Source: Proliferodiscus dingleyae | Lineage: Eukaryota; Ascomycota; Leotiomycetes; Helotiales; Lachnaceae | DNA length: 64,000 nucleotides | Assembly (NCBI GenBank): GCA_003988795.1 | Contig: QYAK01000003.1 | Location: 620,001 to 684,000 of the forward strand | Direction: 5' to 3' | Shown here: positions 35,530-47,974 of the stretch, in pieces | Position numbering within the stretch: the first letter of the stretch is position 1 | How the letters are laid out: each line of letters opens with the position of its first letter | Translations under genes and position numbers: made by a program | Notes under the pieces: generated by a model | The model's database searches: none | The model's input: the letters and a program-made list of their open reading frames with translations, nothing else | What the model was told of the DNA's origin: nothing

Positions 35530-38500
35530 TCAAGATTCGTACAAATAAATTCCAGCTCCATGCAAAACGAATGCGGCCCATGAATAAGGATCTCCCTTTT
35601 CTTTCTTTACTTCTAGTGACGCTTCCCTCACCGCGAGAGCCAAATTCAGACACTTAATCTTACCCGGTTTTTCCTCTTCCAATTTGCTCTGTTTTGCAAT
35701 ACTCTCATAGAAGTGTTTCGTAAAGCTACGCCCAGTGCTACTCTGAATCGGCCACAGTGTGCCCAAAACAGACGATGCGCCAGCACAGAAAAGTGCCGTG
35801 ACAAGTCCCAACGGCTCATCGCCAGCGCCAATATCCTGCAACCCCGAATCACATGCGATACAACAGACAAAAGGATGGTTCCGAGAGAGATTCAGCGCAA
35901 AAATCTCAGAGACCGCAAGCTGTGATGAGTTTTTAAGAAGATGAGCAGAAAGATGCGCTTCGGGTTTGTCAAGTGACCCGGGCGTGTCCGATAATGTGAC
36001 AATAGCAATCTGCGGGATCGGATTTGCCCCTCCAGTCACTTCCTCAAACCTATCATACTTCGCTTCTCCCGATTGTAGATCTGCTGGATGGAATTCAGGA
36101 CTTAGAACAAAGCATTGCTTTAGAGCCTCGGATCTTTCGTAATAGGCATGACCATGGTAGTGAATCCATGGTGCTGAAGTGAGAGCCCCTCGGAGCCTTT
36201 CGCTCGTCAAATTAGTGCCCAAAATCGTCTCGGCGCCAAAAACATCTGCACAAGTTTTCACCTGCTTCATAATGGCAGATTTTTCTTCTTCGTACCCTGC
36301 TTCTTCGTATACTGCAGTAAAGATGGCATTTTGAAGTGGCGGGCCGGATCGACGACTTCGCTTGAGACACTCGCGATACAGTGAGAAGCTCGATGAATAT
36401 ATGATGGTGTTCCTAGTAAGCCAGGGGGAGTTACCCACGGGGATTGCATGCATTGGTATGGATGCAAGTTGAGCTGGTGGTGTCAAAATGACAAGATCGC
36501 CTGGCAGGCAAAGTTTGTCGAGACCAGCCAGCAAATAGCGAAGTTTCCATACTGCCCTGAGCTCTCTTTCAAGAGGTTTCAATCTGTTGTTGGGAAATTG
36601 GAGATATTTCTCAATCCATCTCTCAATGAATTTCGTGCCAATGGTGAGCCGTCTCCATTGTGGGGTGAGATGTTTTCTTTTAAGGTCCTTCGATATCCAG
36701 TATACAGAATTCTGAGGAGAAACGAAGAAGTCGATCAAGACAATATTCGTGTCTTTGGGTAGAAACTCCGCCATAGACCAGACATCTTCGAGATCGCTCC
36801 ATGATTGAGGAGTGGAAAAGGTCGAATCTTCGACAAGGCCTGTTAGAGCTGGCACTTTCTTCATTTCATCTCGGTGCTCAGCTAACCGCTCAACGGCCGA
36901 CAGGTACTGGCCAGCATTTGTCTGTGCCACTTCCTCAACTAGGGACTTTTCTTCTGAGAGCAGCGTCCCAATTGTGTCGTCATTACTGAATGCCGAGTCA
37001 AGTTGTTCGTAGGCCGTGGCTCGTTCTGCGAGCATGTCGAGAAGTGCTTGGCCACGTTTCTTCTGTAACCAATACCATGCATTTATTTCGTCACTCGCCT
37101 GCAAGAAGAATTGAGCAGCGTGCTCGTAAAAATTTCGAATGGTGAACTTTGATACAAGACTCCGCTTGCGAATTAGCTGGCTAAGACTATCCCCTTGAAG
37201 ACTGCGTCGTACGTCACGGCAGATTGTGTCTGTGTCATTGAAAAATCCTATCATTATATTCAAACACCTTTGCCTCTGCTCCGGGAAGAACTCGATGAAA
37301 TCTTTCATGACCCAACAGAGCATCATCACCCGCATGACGAGCAGCTCGCTCGATCGTCGTAGTTTTAAAGCGTTTGTATCCTCTAGTAACCACATCAATT
37401 GCTTTGTGCGCCACAGACGTGCTGTCTCTTCAGATTCTGATTTGACGATTGAGTATGCGCTTTGCATTGATGAGATTACTAGAAAGCGCGCTATAGCAAG
37501 GTCATCCGGCGAGCGATTGGGGTCGTTAGAGAAGTCTTTCATCGCCTTCTCCGCAAAATCAACCGACTCTTTAAACTTCTTTGCAGAGATGAACGAAATC
37601 ACCCCCGTTGCAAAGTTGGATAATGTCATCGACGAAGGATTATCCACATCCTTGGGCCCATTCTCTTTCACCCACAGATTATACTTCTCTGCATACCCTT
37701 CGTTCGGGCAGTAGTTATGGTCGAGGTCGTGATAAATCAAAAATAGCAAGCTAGATTTTCGAGAATAAGAATTGGTACGAATATTTTTCTTGTCCCATTC
37801 CGCCCAGACCTCAAGGTCCCGAGCGGCACTGGCAAGTTCTTCTAACAGTGCTCTGCGTTTGTCTGAATTCTGTGCGTTATGGCCTAGCTGATGAAAAGAC
37901 CTGAGTATCTGTGATCTTCGTGCGTCTACCAGATGGAATTCTGCATCCGACTTGCGACCTTTGAATTCACGAGCGGCTTGGGACTTTGTTTCCATCTCCG
38001 CAAACTTGACGGAGAGATCGTGGTCCCCTAAAGCAAAATAACACTGATGTAAAATTTCACAGACAGAACCATATAAATCTGGGGTTAAGTAGTCAGGATG
38101 ATTGAAGAGATAATCCTCCAAGTAATGCCTTGTTTTCTCGGAGTCTAGGACGTTTTGAGATAATGCTCGCATTTTAACGACCCGAAGGATGAGTAACTTG
38201 AACATTTCACCAGCTTCAAATAGATCGGTTTCCATTTCTTCAATCACTGGCTCAACCTTTCCCCATGTGTATAGGGTAACGATATCGAGGATGAGTCGTA
38301 TTGTTGCCAGTTGCATAGAAAGGTCGAGATTGGATTGATATTGGTGCGCGAGTGCGCACAGCTGTTCCACCCGACTTTCCTTAGAATGTGTCTCTGATTG
38401 GAAATTCCTGATTCTGACGAAATCTATGTCCAAAAGACAGCCGGTACACTTGACACTTGCGTGCAAGCGCTGGCTTTCATCCAAATAGTGCCTAGCAGCT

Positions 38501-39412
38501 TCTGGGCTAGAGCTGGCCATATACTGTGCTAACCGGCAGGTTGCTGCGGCCTTGTAAATAACATATTTCTCATCATCGATTGACTCCATGTACTCTTGTA
38601 AGAAGTTGGCTCCTTGGAGAGGATCCGGAAGAAGTCGATGTACATCAGTGAGGAACATGCAGTAGCCTTCTACACCTCTTCGACCCTGAGCGCGGAGAAA
38701 TTTAATCAACGGTGGGATTCTCGCACGGAGCTTTTGGTCCACATCTTTCACCCGCATGAGCAAACCATCTGATTGCGCGAAGAAGATCTCGAATAGCCAG
38801 AGGTCGATAAAAACCTTTTGGTTTGTCCATTTAGCATAGTCACACAATAAAACTAGAAACTCACTCGGTAATCGGTTATGGGAGATCTGCTATCGTCAAA
38901 CTCGTTTGGATTCTCGGCCGTCCAAAGCTGAGACTGTTGCCTGATGCAAATTATTCGATTCTCGTATAGTTGATGCACCAAGTCGTCAAACTCTGCGACT
39001 AGATTCCCTCAATCAGACTCTATTTCAGTGAATTGTAGTGAGAGATCTTCAACTCACAATCGAGGTGAACATATATGTTCTCAACTCTCTGAGCTAAGAC
39101 AAACGATTTCTCGAAGTCATAGTAACGGCTCTTTCTTACCTGTACAGATAAGAGTGCCAAGCAAGCGACACGTTCATCGAGCAGAGCTTCTTTCCTCAGA
39201 ATAAGTTCTTCGAACCCGGCCTTTTGTAGGCTTTCCTCGGCCCATTTTGGATGCCCTGCCGCAAGGTAGAGATGGGCACAGACTATGCTGACTTCGAGTG
39301 TCCCGGAGATGGAGTCCTCAAGGGATAAAATGAAGTCTCGGCCTTGTTTATATTCACGACGGAGCAAGAAACTCCACACCGAATCCACAACATCGTGGAC
39401 CAAGGAAGCCAT
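35530..39412 (-). CDS. TPR-CHAT protein (caspase-like CHAT protease with tetratricopeptide repeats)
   Basis: Exons 39412-39058, 38998-38865 and 38814-35530 encode 1257 residues. About 750 N-terminal residues are helical repeats of TPR type (for example LYLAAGHPKWAEESLQKAGF and KRGQALLDMLAERATAY). The C-terminal 400 residues are a CHAT domain: DIPMHAI-like SIPMHAIPVG, the catalytic His region WIHYHGHAYYE (His near 1050), and the catalytic Cys region CCIACDSGLQ (Cys near 1151). The fold closes with GLVTALFCAGASSVLGTLWP and YSWAAFVLHG. CHAT proteins are cysteine peptidases of the caspase/separase clan, often controlled by partner binding to the repeats. Both catalytic residues are present, so activity is plausible. 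The substrate is unknown. The gene is divergent from the beta-rich protein at 39636 across 223 bp. Confidence 0.92.
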
Positions 39413-39635
39413 GACAAGTTGTCAAAGTTTCGAAAATGACACCACAAAAGCAAACATGGAGAGTGCAATGTTCAGCTCAGCCACCTTTATGCGGAAACTA
39501 CCGTGCGGCTGGCTGTTTCACCGTGGTGAACTCTAGCCCCGCCACGTTGCGGCTGAGCCCCCACTTGAGCGGAGGCATCTCATGAAAACGTATAATAGAG
39601 AGAGGAAACTTCAGCCCCCAATTTGAATCTTCAAA
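39413..39635. promoter_or_regulatory. Short divergent promoter between TPR-CHAT gene and its neighbour
   Basis: Only 223 bp separate the two start codons, so the two genes probably share regulatory DNA. It includes inverted GC-rich text near 39500-39560 (for example CACCGTGGTG), but no known site was identified. Confidence 0.5.
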
Positions 39636-40540
39636 ATGGCAACAAACGGGGATCTTGAGATGGACTTTGAAATTGACGACTCATCAAAAGCAGTCCTAAG
39701 CATTCAGAATAGTGGCACGCCGAATCGTGATAAAATTACCGCGGACCAGATTGGAAACACGTCTTTCTCAGCTAAGCTTTCTCATGTGCAGTACGGCACA
39801 TACGATGGCGTGCCTGCCGCCCTTCTCATCTTCAATTTTCATTTCGGATTTCGAAATGGAAGCTGGAAACGCATCACGTACGCGTCTGTGAAATTGATGT
39901 TCGAGGAGACCACCGGTCCGGATCTCAGCATGCCCAGTCCTCGAAATCCCAACAATGATCCCATCGTTGCCGCGCTTTCACCAGTCCAAGTGTGTGGGGA
40001 AGTAACCACAGTGCAAAAAAGCAGGAAGTGGAATCTCACTATCCCTGTCCAATTCCAGAGCTTTGGTGTAACAGCAGGACCACAGATTGGCATTGATGAC
40101 CAATCAGATTTTGCTGACGATCATCGTATGTGGTTGACGGGCATGTCGATTAGCGAAGACGATCACGATGCCGACAATAGTGTGAGCTGGGAGATACAGG
40201 AGAATTCGAAACAGGAGAGCGGAATACTCCATAATTTCCCAGCGGCGGTTGTTATCACGCTCCCCAAAGATCCCGAACATCATATCAAGATCACAGGGCT
40301 CGTGCGACCTTTTGTGGCTTTCACCGTCAACCCTTTGCGACTTAAGCAAAAGAGAGACGCTCCCGTATATCTAGACCGGAAAACGAGCAAAGGTAAACCG
40401 ATCATGCCAGGAGTGGATTTCAACGATAACGCATTTCCGTGGAATAATATTATCAGCATTCCTACAGAGTACCAGGTTCGTCAAGCATACTTCTGTGGAT
40501 TTTTAACGAGACTGATTAAATCATACAGGAAATAAGATAA
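39636..40540 (+). CDS. Hypothetical beta-rich cytosolic protein divergent from TPR-CHAT
   Basis: The frame is open from ATG 39636 to 40535 (299 codons). A likely terminal intron (40476-40528) would replace the last 19 residues by a short end with a stop at 40538-40540, giving 284 residues. The protein has no signal peptide or membrane helix. The text alternates hydrophobic and polar residues as in a beta-sandwich (FSAKLSHVQYGTYDG, PAALLIFNFHFGF and KWNLTIPVQFQSFGV). There are acidic loops (EDDHDADNS) and a conserved-looking ITYASVKLMFEE. I recognise similar unnamed fungal proteins but no function. It could be a substrate, inhibitor or sensor partner of the CHAT protein; that is inferred from the shared promoter alone. 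Confidence 0.75.
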
Positions 40541-40835
40541 TAGTGAGAAAGCACGCATATGGTACATCCAGAAAGGCAACATAACTTCATCATGCACTTG
40601 AAATTTTCAGCGGTACAGGAGTTTTTTACTGAGACATGAGTAGCGGTTGGACCTACTTCGGATGGCATCTTAGCAGGAGAATCCAGGTCCCACATCAATA
40701 CTACTCTACCTTCAAGGCCAATGTGAGAATAAATATCAAATTCGGTTGTGAGACAGGGCTGTTATCTCATGATTAAATGAGCTTTATATTTACCTTAGGT
40801 AGGGTTTTGAATGGCCAAGCTTGTGACAAGTGATT

Positions 40836-42717
40836 TTAGTGTTCTGCCACTCGCTCAACGGTCAAAGCCTTTTCCTTCTGTTCAATCTCGGCCACTCTAT
40901 TCTCCAGATCATGAGTTGCAAAGTCAGATCTCTTCATCGTCGGCACGAACCATGACGAACCACTGAATAGAACTTTCATTTCTTCAAGAGGGCGCTTTGC
41001 AGTCTCGGGCATGAAAGCCCAGAAGAAGATGGCATTGGTGAAATTGCAGACAACAAATAGCAAGAAATATCTCCAATTGATGTCTCTAATTGCGGGGTCC
41101 GTGATTTGCCCGATCATTGTGTTGAAAGCAAATGATGTCATCGAACCGATGGAGACACCCTTCGATCTGGTCTTGGTATCAAAGATCTCTGCAGGTATGA
41201 TCCATGAAAGTGTGCCGCATGTAAAGGAGAAGGATATTTGGTAGACCCAATTCGTTGCAATGAAAGTCCAACCCAAAGAATGCTGTGCTGATGGTGACAC
41301 ATTTGGGAAGGATGCGATCGCTGCTGTGACAATAACGAAGCAGATACCGTTGATCGCATTTCCGATAATCAACGGCCAGCGGCGACCGATCTTGTCAATA
41401 GACAAAAGGGTACAGAATATGGCAACGGTAGAAAGGACATTACCCACAGCTTGATACCTCAGAGCTTCCTGCGTCCCGATTCCCAAGGTGGCATAGATTT
41501 TTGGGGAAAAGTACTGAATTGCTGAAACACCAGTCAACTGCACGGAAGCTTGCAACGCTGTGACCAGAAGAAGACGGCGAAAGCTTGATCTGTTCTTGAA
41601 CAAATCGATATAAGCTGTTGCAGCGTTTTCCTTCTCGTAGGTAATAGCAGCTTCAATCTGCTCATATTCAGATCGAACGAAAGGGTCATTCACGTCACCA
41701 TTCGCGTGTAGTTTTGCTATAGTCTTCAGACCTTGCTCCGACTTTCCATGATCGATGAGCCATCTAGGAGATTCGGGGAAGAGCAGAATAAGGATTGCTA
41801 GTATGCCAGCGGGGATGATCTGAACTCCCAGAGGGACACGCCATTGACGGTCGTTCGTCGAAGCAATATTGCGATTTGTGCCATACGTAGTCCAGGCTTC
41901 AAACGACTTATCAGTATGGTCAAATTCATAAAGCATCTCGGAACTCACAAGCGACAAGAGCGCCAATAGCCAACATGAATTGTTGAAGACTGGTTATACG
42001 CCCACGAATAGAGGGATGTGCGATCTCTGCTTGATAAAGAGGGATGATCATCAACATCACACCAACACCGAGTCCTGCAATAGCCCTCCCTCCATACAGA
42101 TAGCCAAGGCTCTGAGCAGCGGTTTGAAGCGCCCCTCCAAGGCAGAAGCACAATGCGCCCAGCACTGCGTGAAGCCAACGTTAGCAACGCATAATTATTA
42201 TACACGGATCAAAGCTCTTGATAAAACGGACAGATATGCGTTAGAAAACAAGAATAGCTTTAGAGGTAGTTGATACCAGAAAAGGGAGTAAAAGCGGAGA
42301 CGAAACATACTGATAGTAAGTCTTCTGCCGAGAAGGTCACCGGAGATGCCAGCAGCAAAAGCGCCAAAGAAAGCTCCTCCAGTAAACACAGAGACTACAG
42401 CACCCCTAAAGTCCATGATCAGTAGAAATCCTGCATCTTGTTATGCTAAGAAATGCAAACGTACGTCTCATTTGCACCTGGGTTGCGGAAGGTAGAGGTG
42501 AAGGCGGGAGAAGCAATCACCCCAGCAATGACGCCAAGATCGTATCTATATGCGTTCAGTACAGAAGAGTTGTCGAATTGATTAGACACACACACCCATA
42601 AAGAAATGACCCGAAAGAAGCGAAGACTCCAACGAGAAACTACCCAAAGCTATTAGCAGTAGCAAGAAGCGATCGCAAAGACCGACTGACTTGGTAAACC
42701 TTAGGATTAAGCCCCAT
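40836..42717 (-). CDS. MFS sugar transporter (hexose/lactose-permease type)
   Basis: Six exons fit in phase: 42717-42691, 42639-42596, 42545-42465, 42405-42311, 42164-41949 and 41896-40836, giving 507 residues with 12 expected membrane helices. Family motifs are in order: LYGYDLGVIAG, GDLLGRRLTI, GRAIAGLGVGVMLM, HPSIRGRITSLQQF, PESPRWLIDHGK, QLTGVSAIQYFSP, IDKIGRRWPL, IPAEIFDTKTRSKG and PETAKRPLEEM. These mark a proton-coupled plasma-membrane sugar porter. Several junctions were fixed by motif continuity, for example NETGAVVSVFTGGAFFGAF and ALVASWTTYGTN. It is divergent from the GH3 gene and shares promoter sites with the regulator/GH93 pair. An oligosaccharide or arabinose substrate is inference from this context. 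Confidence 0.93.
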
Positions 42718-43207
42718 GTCTAGAGTATGAGTTAAAAGACGTTGATTTAGAGCTGAAAACAGTCGTTTCCGGGTCCTCGAATATCTTGACGGAGAAGAGA
42801 TCTTCAATGGGGGCGCGTTTGACTATTTATGCCGTTTGTGAAGGTACCCCAGATTCTTGGATCCACCTGAGCAGGGTCCCCACCTTCAGAGGCGGCAAGA
42901 GAACTCAAAGGCGCCAACCTTGGCTATCTAGAAGAGCTTCGTGATATTATGCTCCAAGTGATCACGACCTCATGAATGTGGCTTTGGCATCATTGGCATT
43001 GGCGTGAGTAGCATAACAGCTTCCCGGTGGATATGACCAGTATCATTTCTTCGGTCAAACAAGGAGACAATAAGTCAATATTTTGAAAAATCAAAGCCGG
43101 TCTAGACGCTCGTTATTCTCGCGATAGCTTAAAAAAATGAGGGTCTCGCTGCCTGGCCTGCCATTCGTGCTCCTATTTTGGTGGAGAAGCGCCAGTGAAC
43201 AAGAGTT

Positions 43208-43223
43208 GCCGATATTCCCCTAG
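43208..43223 (-). promoter_or_regulatory. Shared promoter element, copy 1
   Basis: GCCGATATTCCCCTAG. It is identical at 15 of 16 bases to 48182-48197 in the other divergent promoter of the cluster. The reverse strand reads GGGAATATCGG, matching the Zn2Cys6-like CGG half-site pattern. Confidence 0.55.
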
Positions 43224-43234
43224 TAGCAACTCCG

Positions 43235-43246
43235 CGGAATGTCGGG
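43235..43246 (+). promoter_or_regulatory. Shared promoter element, copy 2 (CGG-N5-CGG)
   Basis: CGGAATGTCGGG, a direct repeat of CGG with 5-bp spacer, one base different from CGGAGTGTCGGG at 47983 next to the regulator gene. It lies 12 bp from the first element in opposite orientation. Confidence 0.55.
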
Positions 43247-43491
43247 GTACACCCGGTCGACACAATGTTATCATCTCATACCGCGGCTTAGAGGCAACGC
43301 GTAGGACTTCGCTCTGAGCTTGAAGAAATAATATTCTACCTCCAATAAACGTGACGAAGCCATACAATACTAAGCCAGTCAATTAATAAGTAGTTATATC
43401 AAGAACTTTCTATCACGTTCGAATTTGGTTTTGTTCTTCTTTCCTATTTTCATTTTCTCTTTCTCTTCTCATTCCTATCTTAGGGTACAAA

Positions 43492-45877
43492 ATGTTGACT
43501 ACTGCATCGCCAACAATCAATGGAGCCAGTCCCGCAACAGAAACGAAATCTTCAGCTTTCACATTCCAGCATGCACTGCAAGCTCTCCAGAACGGACAAC
43601 CTTTGCTGCAAACCACACAAAGGTTGTTCTCAGAGCCGAGCAAAGCAGAGCGGCTCTCATTACTTGATGGGGACGTTCCATTCTACGAAGGTCTGAGAGA
43701 GATTCTTTGCGATCGCTACAATCGAGTTCCCTTTGTCATGGGAGCCATTCCGCGGCTAGAAATTCCCGGAATTCGTTTTACAGATGGTCCTCGCGGAGTC
43801 GTCATGGGTGCATCCACTGCCTTTCCCGTGCCCATGGCTCGTGGAGCAACTTGGGATATTGCATTGGAGCATCGCATAGGAAATGCAATCGGCCTAGAGG
43901 CAAAGGCGCAAGGTGCCAATTATTTCGCTGGAGTCTGTGTCAACTTGCCGCGCCATCCTGCATGGGGTCGTATCCAAGAGACGTATGGAGAAGATCCTCT
44001 TCTCCTGGGAGAATTCGGACTGGCTCTCACACAGGGCGTGCAAAACCATATAATGGCCTGTGTGAAGCACTTCGCACTAAATTCTATGGAGAATGCTCGC
44101 TTCCGAGTTGATGTTGAAATTGAAGAAGACGTCTTGCACGAAGTCTATCTTCCTCACTTTCGGCGTATTATAGAGGGCGGTGTTGCATCCGTGATGTCCT
44201 CCTATAATTCTGTGAATGGGGAATGGGCTGGAGAAAGCCAACAGCTCCTCTCCCAGGTTTTACGTGAACAGTACAAATTCGATGGGTTTGTGATTTCCGA
44301 CTTCATTTTCGGTCTCCGGGACGCTTCGTTGTCATTGAAGAATGGCTTAGATATCGAGGCTCCATTCATGCAGCAGAGACACATGCACCTCAAGGCAGCA
44401 CTGGTATCTGGAGAGCTTGATTGGTCAATTGTGAACTCCGCATGTATGAGGATATTACGGAAGCAGCTCCAATTTGCCTTGCACGGTGCTACTAACGTAC
44501 CAGATATGTCCGTTGTGTTTTGCGACGAGCACCGAGAACTTGCCAGGGAAGCTGCTGCTCGATCCATAGTTCTTTTAAAGAACGACTCAATAAAGGAAAG
44601 CGATGCCTTACTCCCACTTGGTTCTCAAAAAATCACAAAGATAGCTGTGGTCGGCCGACTGGCCAACGTTCCAAATACTGGTGACAAAGGATCATCACAA
44701 GTCTTCTCTCCTCACGTGGTAACACCACTTGAAGGCATTATAGCTGGATTTCCCAACACCGAAGTTATTTATGAAAAGACAGAGTCAATTGAGCGTACTC
44801 AGAAAATTGCAAGCGAGGTATGCAACTTTGCAGAACATTTATTCCCATTTCCTAGGCGAAGTATCGAGAATGTTTCAGGACTTCAGAGGCGTTCTTGAAG
44901 TCTCCATTCTCCCTTTCCGATGAAATCATACTAAATACAAGAACCCGCAGGTCGATCTTGTAATTTGCATAGTAGGATACGATGCGACAGATGAGGGCGA
45001 ATACGTTGTCCCCTCGTTGGAGAGCGATCCCTGCCTTCTCAGTATATTGCCGCCTGCAGAAGGCGCCGACGAGAAAGCAACTCTTGCCGTGATGAAGGGC
45101 GAGGAGAATACCGATAAGTTGGATTCTGGCCTTGAAGTTGGAGCGGGTGGGGATCGTCAATCACTGAGGCTGCGATCTCAGGACACCGAATTGATCGCCG
45201 CTGTCAGCGCTGTCAATCAGAAGACAATCGTGTCTGTGATCGCAGCAGGTGCAATAATTATGGAGGATTGGATAGATCAGGTACCTGCGATAGTCATGAG
45301 TTGGTATGCTGGTTCGGAAGGCGGTCATGCTTTGGCTGATGTACTTCTTGGTCGCACTGATGCCAGCGGTCGATTACCCTTTTCAATTCCAACTAGTGAG
45401 AGCCATCTCCCATACTTTGATAGAGAAGCTACAAGAATTAAGTACGATCGCTGGCATGGCCAGAGCCTATTGGATAGACTTGGCCATCAAGCAAGGTTTC
45501 CATTTGGTTTTGGATTGTCATACTCCAGATTCGTTGTCACCGACGTCCATATCGGAGATCTGGGTTCTAGCGGCATTAGTGATACGATAAAGGTTCGAGC
45601 ACGAGTCGCAAATGTTGGCTCACATGAAGGGAGACACGTCCTCCAAGTTTATGGATTGCCTAAGTTGCCTGATCGTCCATCCCGAGTCCTCCTTGGTTTT
45701 CAACCTGTTGACTTAAACGTGGGGCAGTCTGAGGATATCACCTTCAACGTATCAGTGAGGCCACTTCAACGGTGGCTTGCAGGGAGATTTGTCTTAGCGG
45801 ATGGTGAGGTAGAAGTTGAAATCGCCAGCTTTTCAGGAGACACTAGGGCCGTCAAAAGTGTCATTCGACTTGATTAG
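43492..45877 (+). CDS. Glycoside hydrolase family 3, probably intracellular
   Basis: Exons 43492-44817 and 44951-45877 encode 750 residues. The N-terminal GH3 barrel carries FTDGPRGVVMG, TWDIALEHRIGNAIG, ETYGEDPLLLGEFG, CVKHFALNSMEN (Lys-His substrate site) and DGFVISDF, whose Asp is the expected nucleophile. The second domain has SIVLLKND and SWYAGSEGGHALADVLLG. The protein ends with a fibronectin-III-like domain. There is no signal peptide: the first 25 residues are polar. The SDF-IFGLRDA wording is closer to the bacterial-type GH3 branch than to secreted fungal beta-glucosidases, which usually read SDW. It hydrolyses terminal beta-glucosidic, xylosidic or arabinosidic bonds; in this cluster an imported arabino-oligosaccharide is the likely substrate (inference). 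Confidence 0.93.
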
Positions 45878-46023
45878 ACGAATATTTAGACGCAAAGCCC
45901 AACCGTGAGATAGAACATGAATAGAAGGTATGACCAAATTATTTGGCAATATTGAAGATTGAAAATTTCGCTGATTTTACTCTTGTAGTTTCCAATTGTC
46001 CCCAATCATGTTCAGACGTACTT

Positions 46024-47943
46024 TTACTGTTCGTTACAAGTATTTGAACAAAGGCGTCGCATAAATTCGAGAGTGAGCGCCCATTCCCCTCCATCGTTAC
46101 TCCAGAATTGTAGCATCTCAAGTGTGGCTTCCACAGCCTCCCGCCATCCTAACGGCAAGAGATCCATTGTGGTTGGCAGGCGTGCACCTGCAAGTAATAT
46201 ACACCCACTTCGAGCGGAAGACCTCATCATCAGCCAGGTTCCGTGATGCCTGTGATAAAATCCTGCTCGATTGATGTTGAGGCGCTCAAGATGAAAAGCA
46301 AAGCCTGTCTTCGCCCACCTTCTGATGACTGGAACGTCCTCTTTGTGGTTGATCGCTGCATAAATGAAAGGCCACGAAATTAGCTCATGAAAATATGTCG
46401 TACGCCCTCTAAGAACAAATCGGAGGACATCATCATCATTCATCATTGTGCTCGTGCTATGACCCTCGCTAGCAATGCTCAATCCTGATGGCAATGAGTT
46501 CTGCCAAGCTGTTACCTGGTGGACTTTGTCGTCTGCCATCTCTGCAAGTGCCTCAAATAGGTGAACAGGATTATCCATCACTATGTTTTTCATTTCATTT
46601 TTTGCAGCGGTCTCGAGGCGCCAGATGGAGATCTCCGAGAGATAGAAGTACCATGCTCGGAGACTTTCACCCTCGCAGGGCTCAGAACAAGTGGGAAAGG
46701 TTCGTGGCGTATCGAGGCCCGTCTCACTGAAGTCAGGAAGGCCCAATTCCCACCGCAACTCTCTCTCTGATTTCCACGACGACCAGTAAATACTTGCCTC
46801 CGCCTCCATGGTCGATGCAGCCCTGGCAGCACTAGGACCACCAGATTGTTCATGGTACGTAAATCGCTGACACATGGACAATGCCTGTAAGAACATACGC
46901 CAGGCATCATAAGGCCGTAAAATATTCATTAGGAAGACGCCCGACAGGAAAAAACATTGTGCTTGCAAAACCCCTGCAGAATCGAGAGCCGACCCAATCC
47001 GTTTGAGCGCTGCCATATATAAAGCAGTGGGGATTGATTGGATTTCAGTGCTTGACATAGCCGGGCTGAGCAACGGGCGAGCCAGAGCGCCATTTGCGCA
47101 AACAAGAAGAACCAGACAGGATTCGGAGTCCCAAGTAAGACCTTCTTGGCATACCTTGCGAGCCAAACGTCGGGTGTGTTGCTCATCTAGAATCTAGAAG
47201 ATTATGAGTATATCTTAGAAAGGTAGCAGGTGCGGTGTTCTAGAGTCCAGGCTCGCTCCAAAGCTGTAAGAAGATGCATAAATTTCGAGTAGCGACGTCA
47301 GGAAGTTGAGGGCACGACATGTTCTTTGTATAGAAGAAACGCTTACTGGATTTTTGCAATTACTGTGCTGAAAGTAGTCATTGAGCCATCGATTGCAGGA
47401 TGTAGGATTGAGCTCATCGCTGACAGAGATCCCTTGTGCAGTAGAGCTCACCGAGGCCGGGCTACAGTGACTCGAAGCTGGTAAGATGGGGACATCTAGA
47501 TCCCGAAAAACAGGCCAGCTGAGAACACCATTCAGATTCTCGGGGAAAAAGTGTTCAGTAGACCGTTCGATCGGAACAGCTACAGGCTGTTGTGCATGAG
47601 CCCTTTGGTCATGGTGAGTCTCCGTCGTCTTGGGTGGAAGAGAGACTACGGAGTCAAGCTTCTGCTGCAATCTATCCAAACGTTCGATAATAGCAATGCT
47701 CGCCGGATCAAAAGTGGACTGTAATCCTGGATCCGAGACGCACTCTGCTCCGATTTTCTCACAGAACGAGCACGTGGGTTTTTTCTGGTCGCATTTGGTT
47801 CTTCGAGATCGACATACTTGACATGCAGTGACAGCTCTTTTTCTGGGGTATGCAGCACTTCCCCGGCTGACCCATAATTGTCTCTTCATCGAAGGGCCGG
47901 CCTCATTTTGTTGGCGGGGTTGCTGTGGTGGATTTTCTTCCAT
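46024..47943 (-). CDS. Zn2Cys6 transcription factor
   Basis: Exons 47943-47347 and 47193-46024 encode 588 residues. The binuclear zinc cluster is ACQVCRSRRTKC then CSFCEKIGAEC (six Cys, residues about 40-68), preceded by a basic arm and followed by a short coiled segment (IIERLDRLQQKLDSVV). The rest is the fungal-specific regulatory domain (SCLVLLVCANGALARP, SGVFLMNILRPYDAW and IYWSSWKSERELRWELGLP). The 153-nt intron was set by phase and by the junction KNP-ILDEQHTRRLARKV. It sits between GH3 (convergent, 146 bp) and GH93 (divergent, 658 bp), so it is the presumed local regulator. Three CGG triplets spaced by exactly 8 bp lie 32-50 bp upstream of its ATG, suggesting autoregulation. Confidence 0.93.
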
Positions 47944-47974
47944 GGGAACATATGGAAAGTGTAGTAAGGAGTGA

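Larger units (their letters stand above)
42718..43491. promoter_or_regulatory. Divergent promoter, MFS sugar transporter / GH3
   Basis: 774 bp between start codons. It contains two copies of a GGAAT(A/G)TCGG-type element (43208-43223 inverted and 43235-43246 direct), also found in the regulator/GH93 promoter. Confidence 0.6.

Noticed and set aside
39636..40540. Idea that the CHAT neighbour is a fungal gasdermin
   Set aside because: The N-terminal pattern of fungal gasdermins is not seen; beta-rich text alone is not enough.
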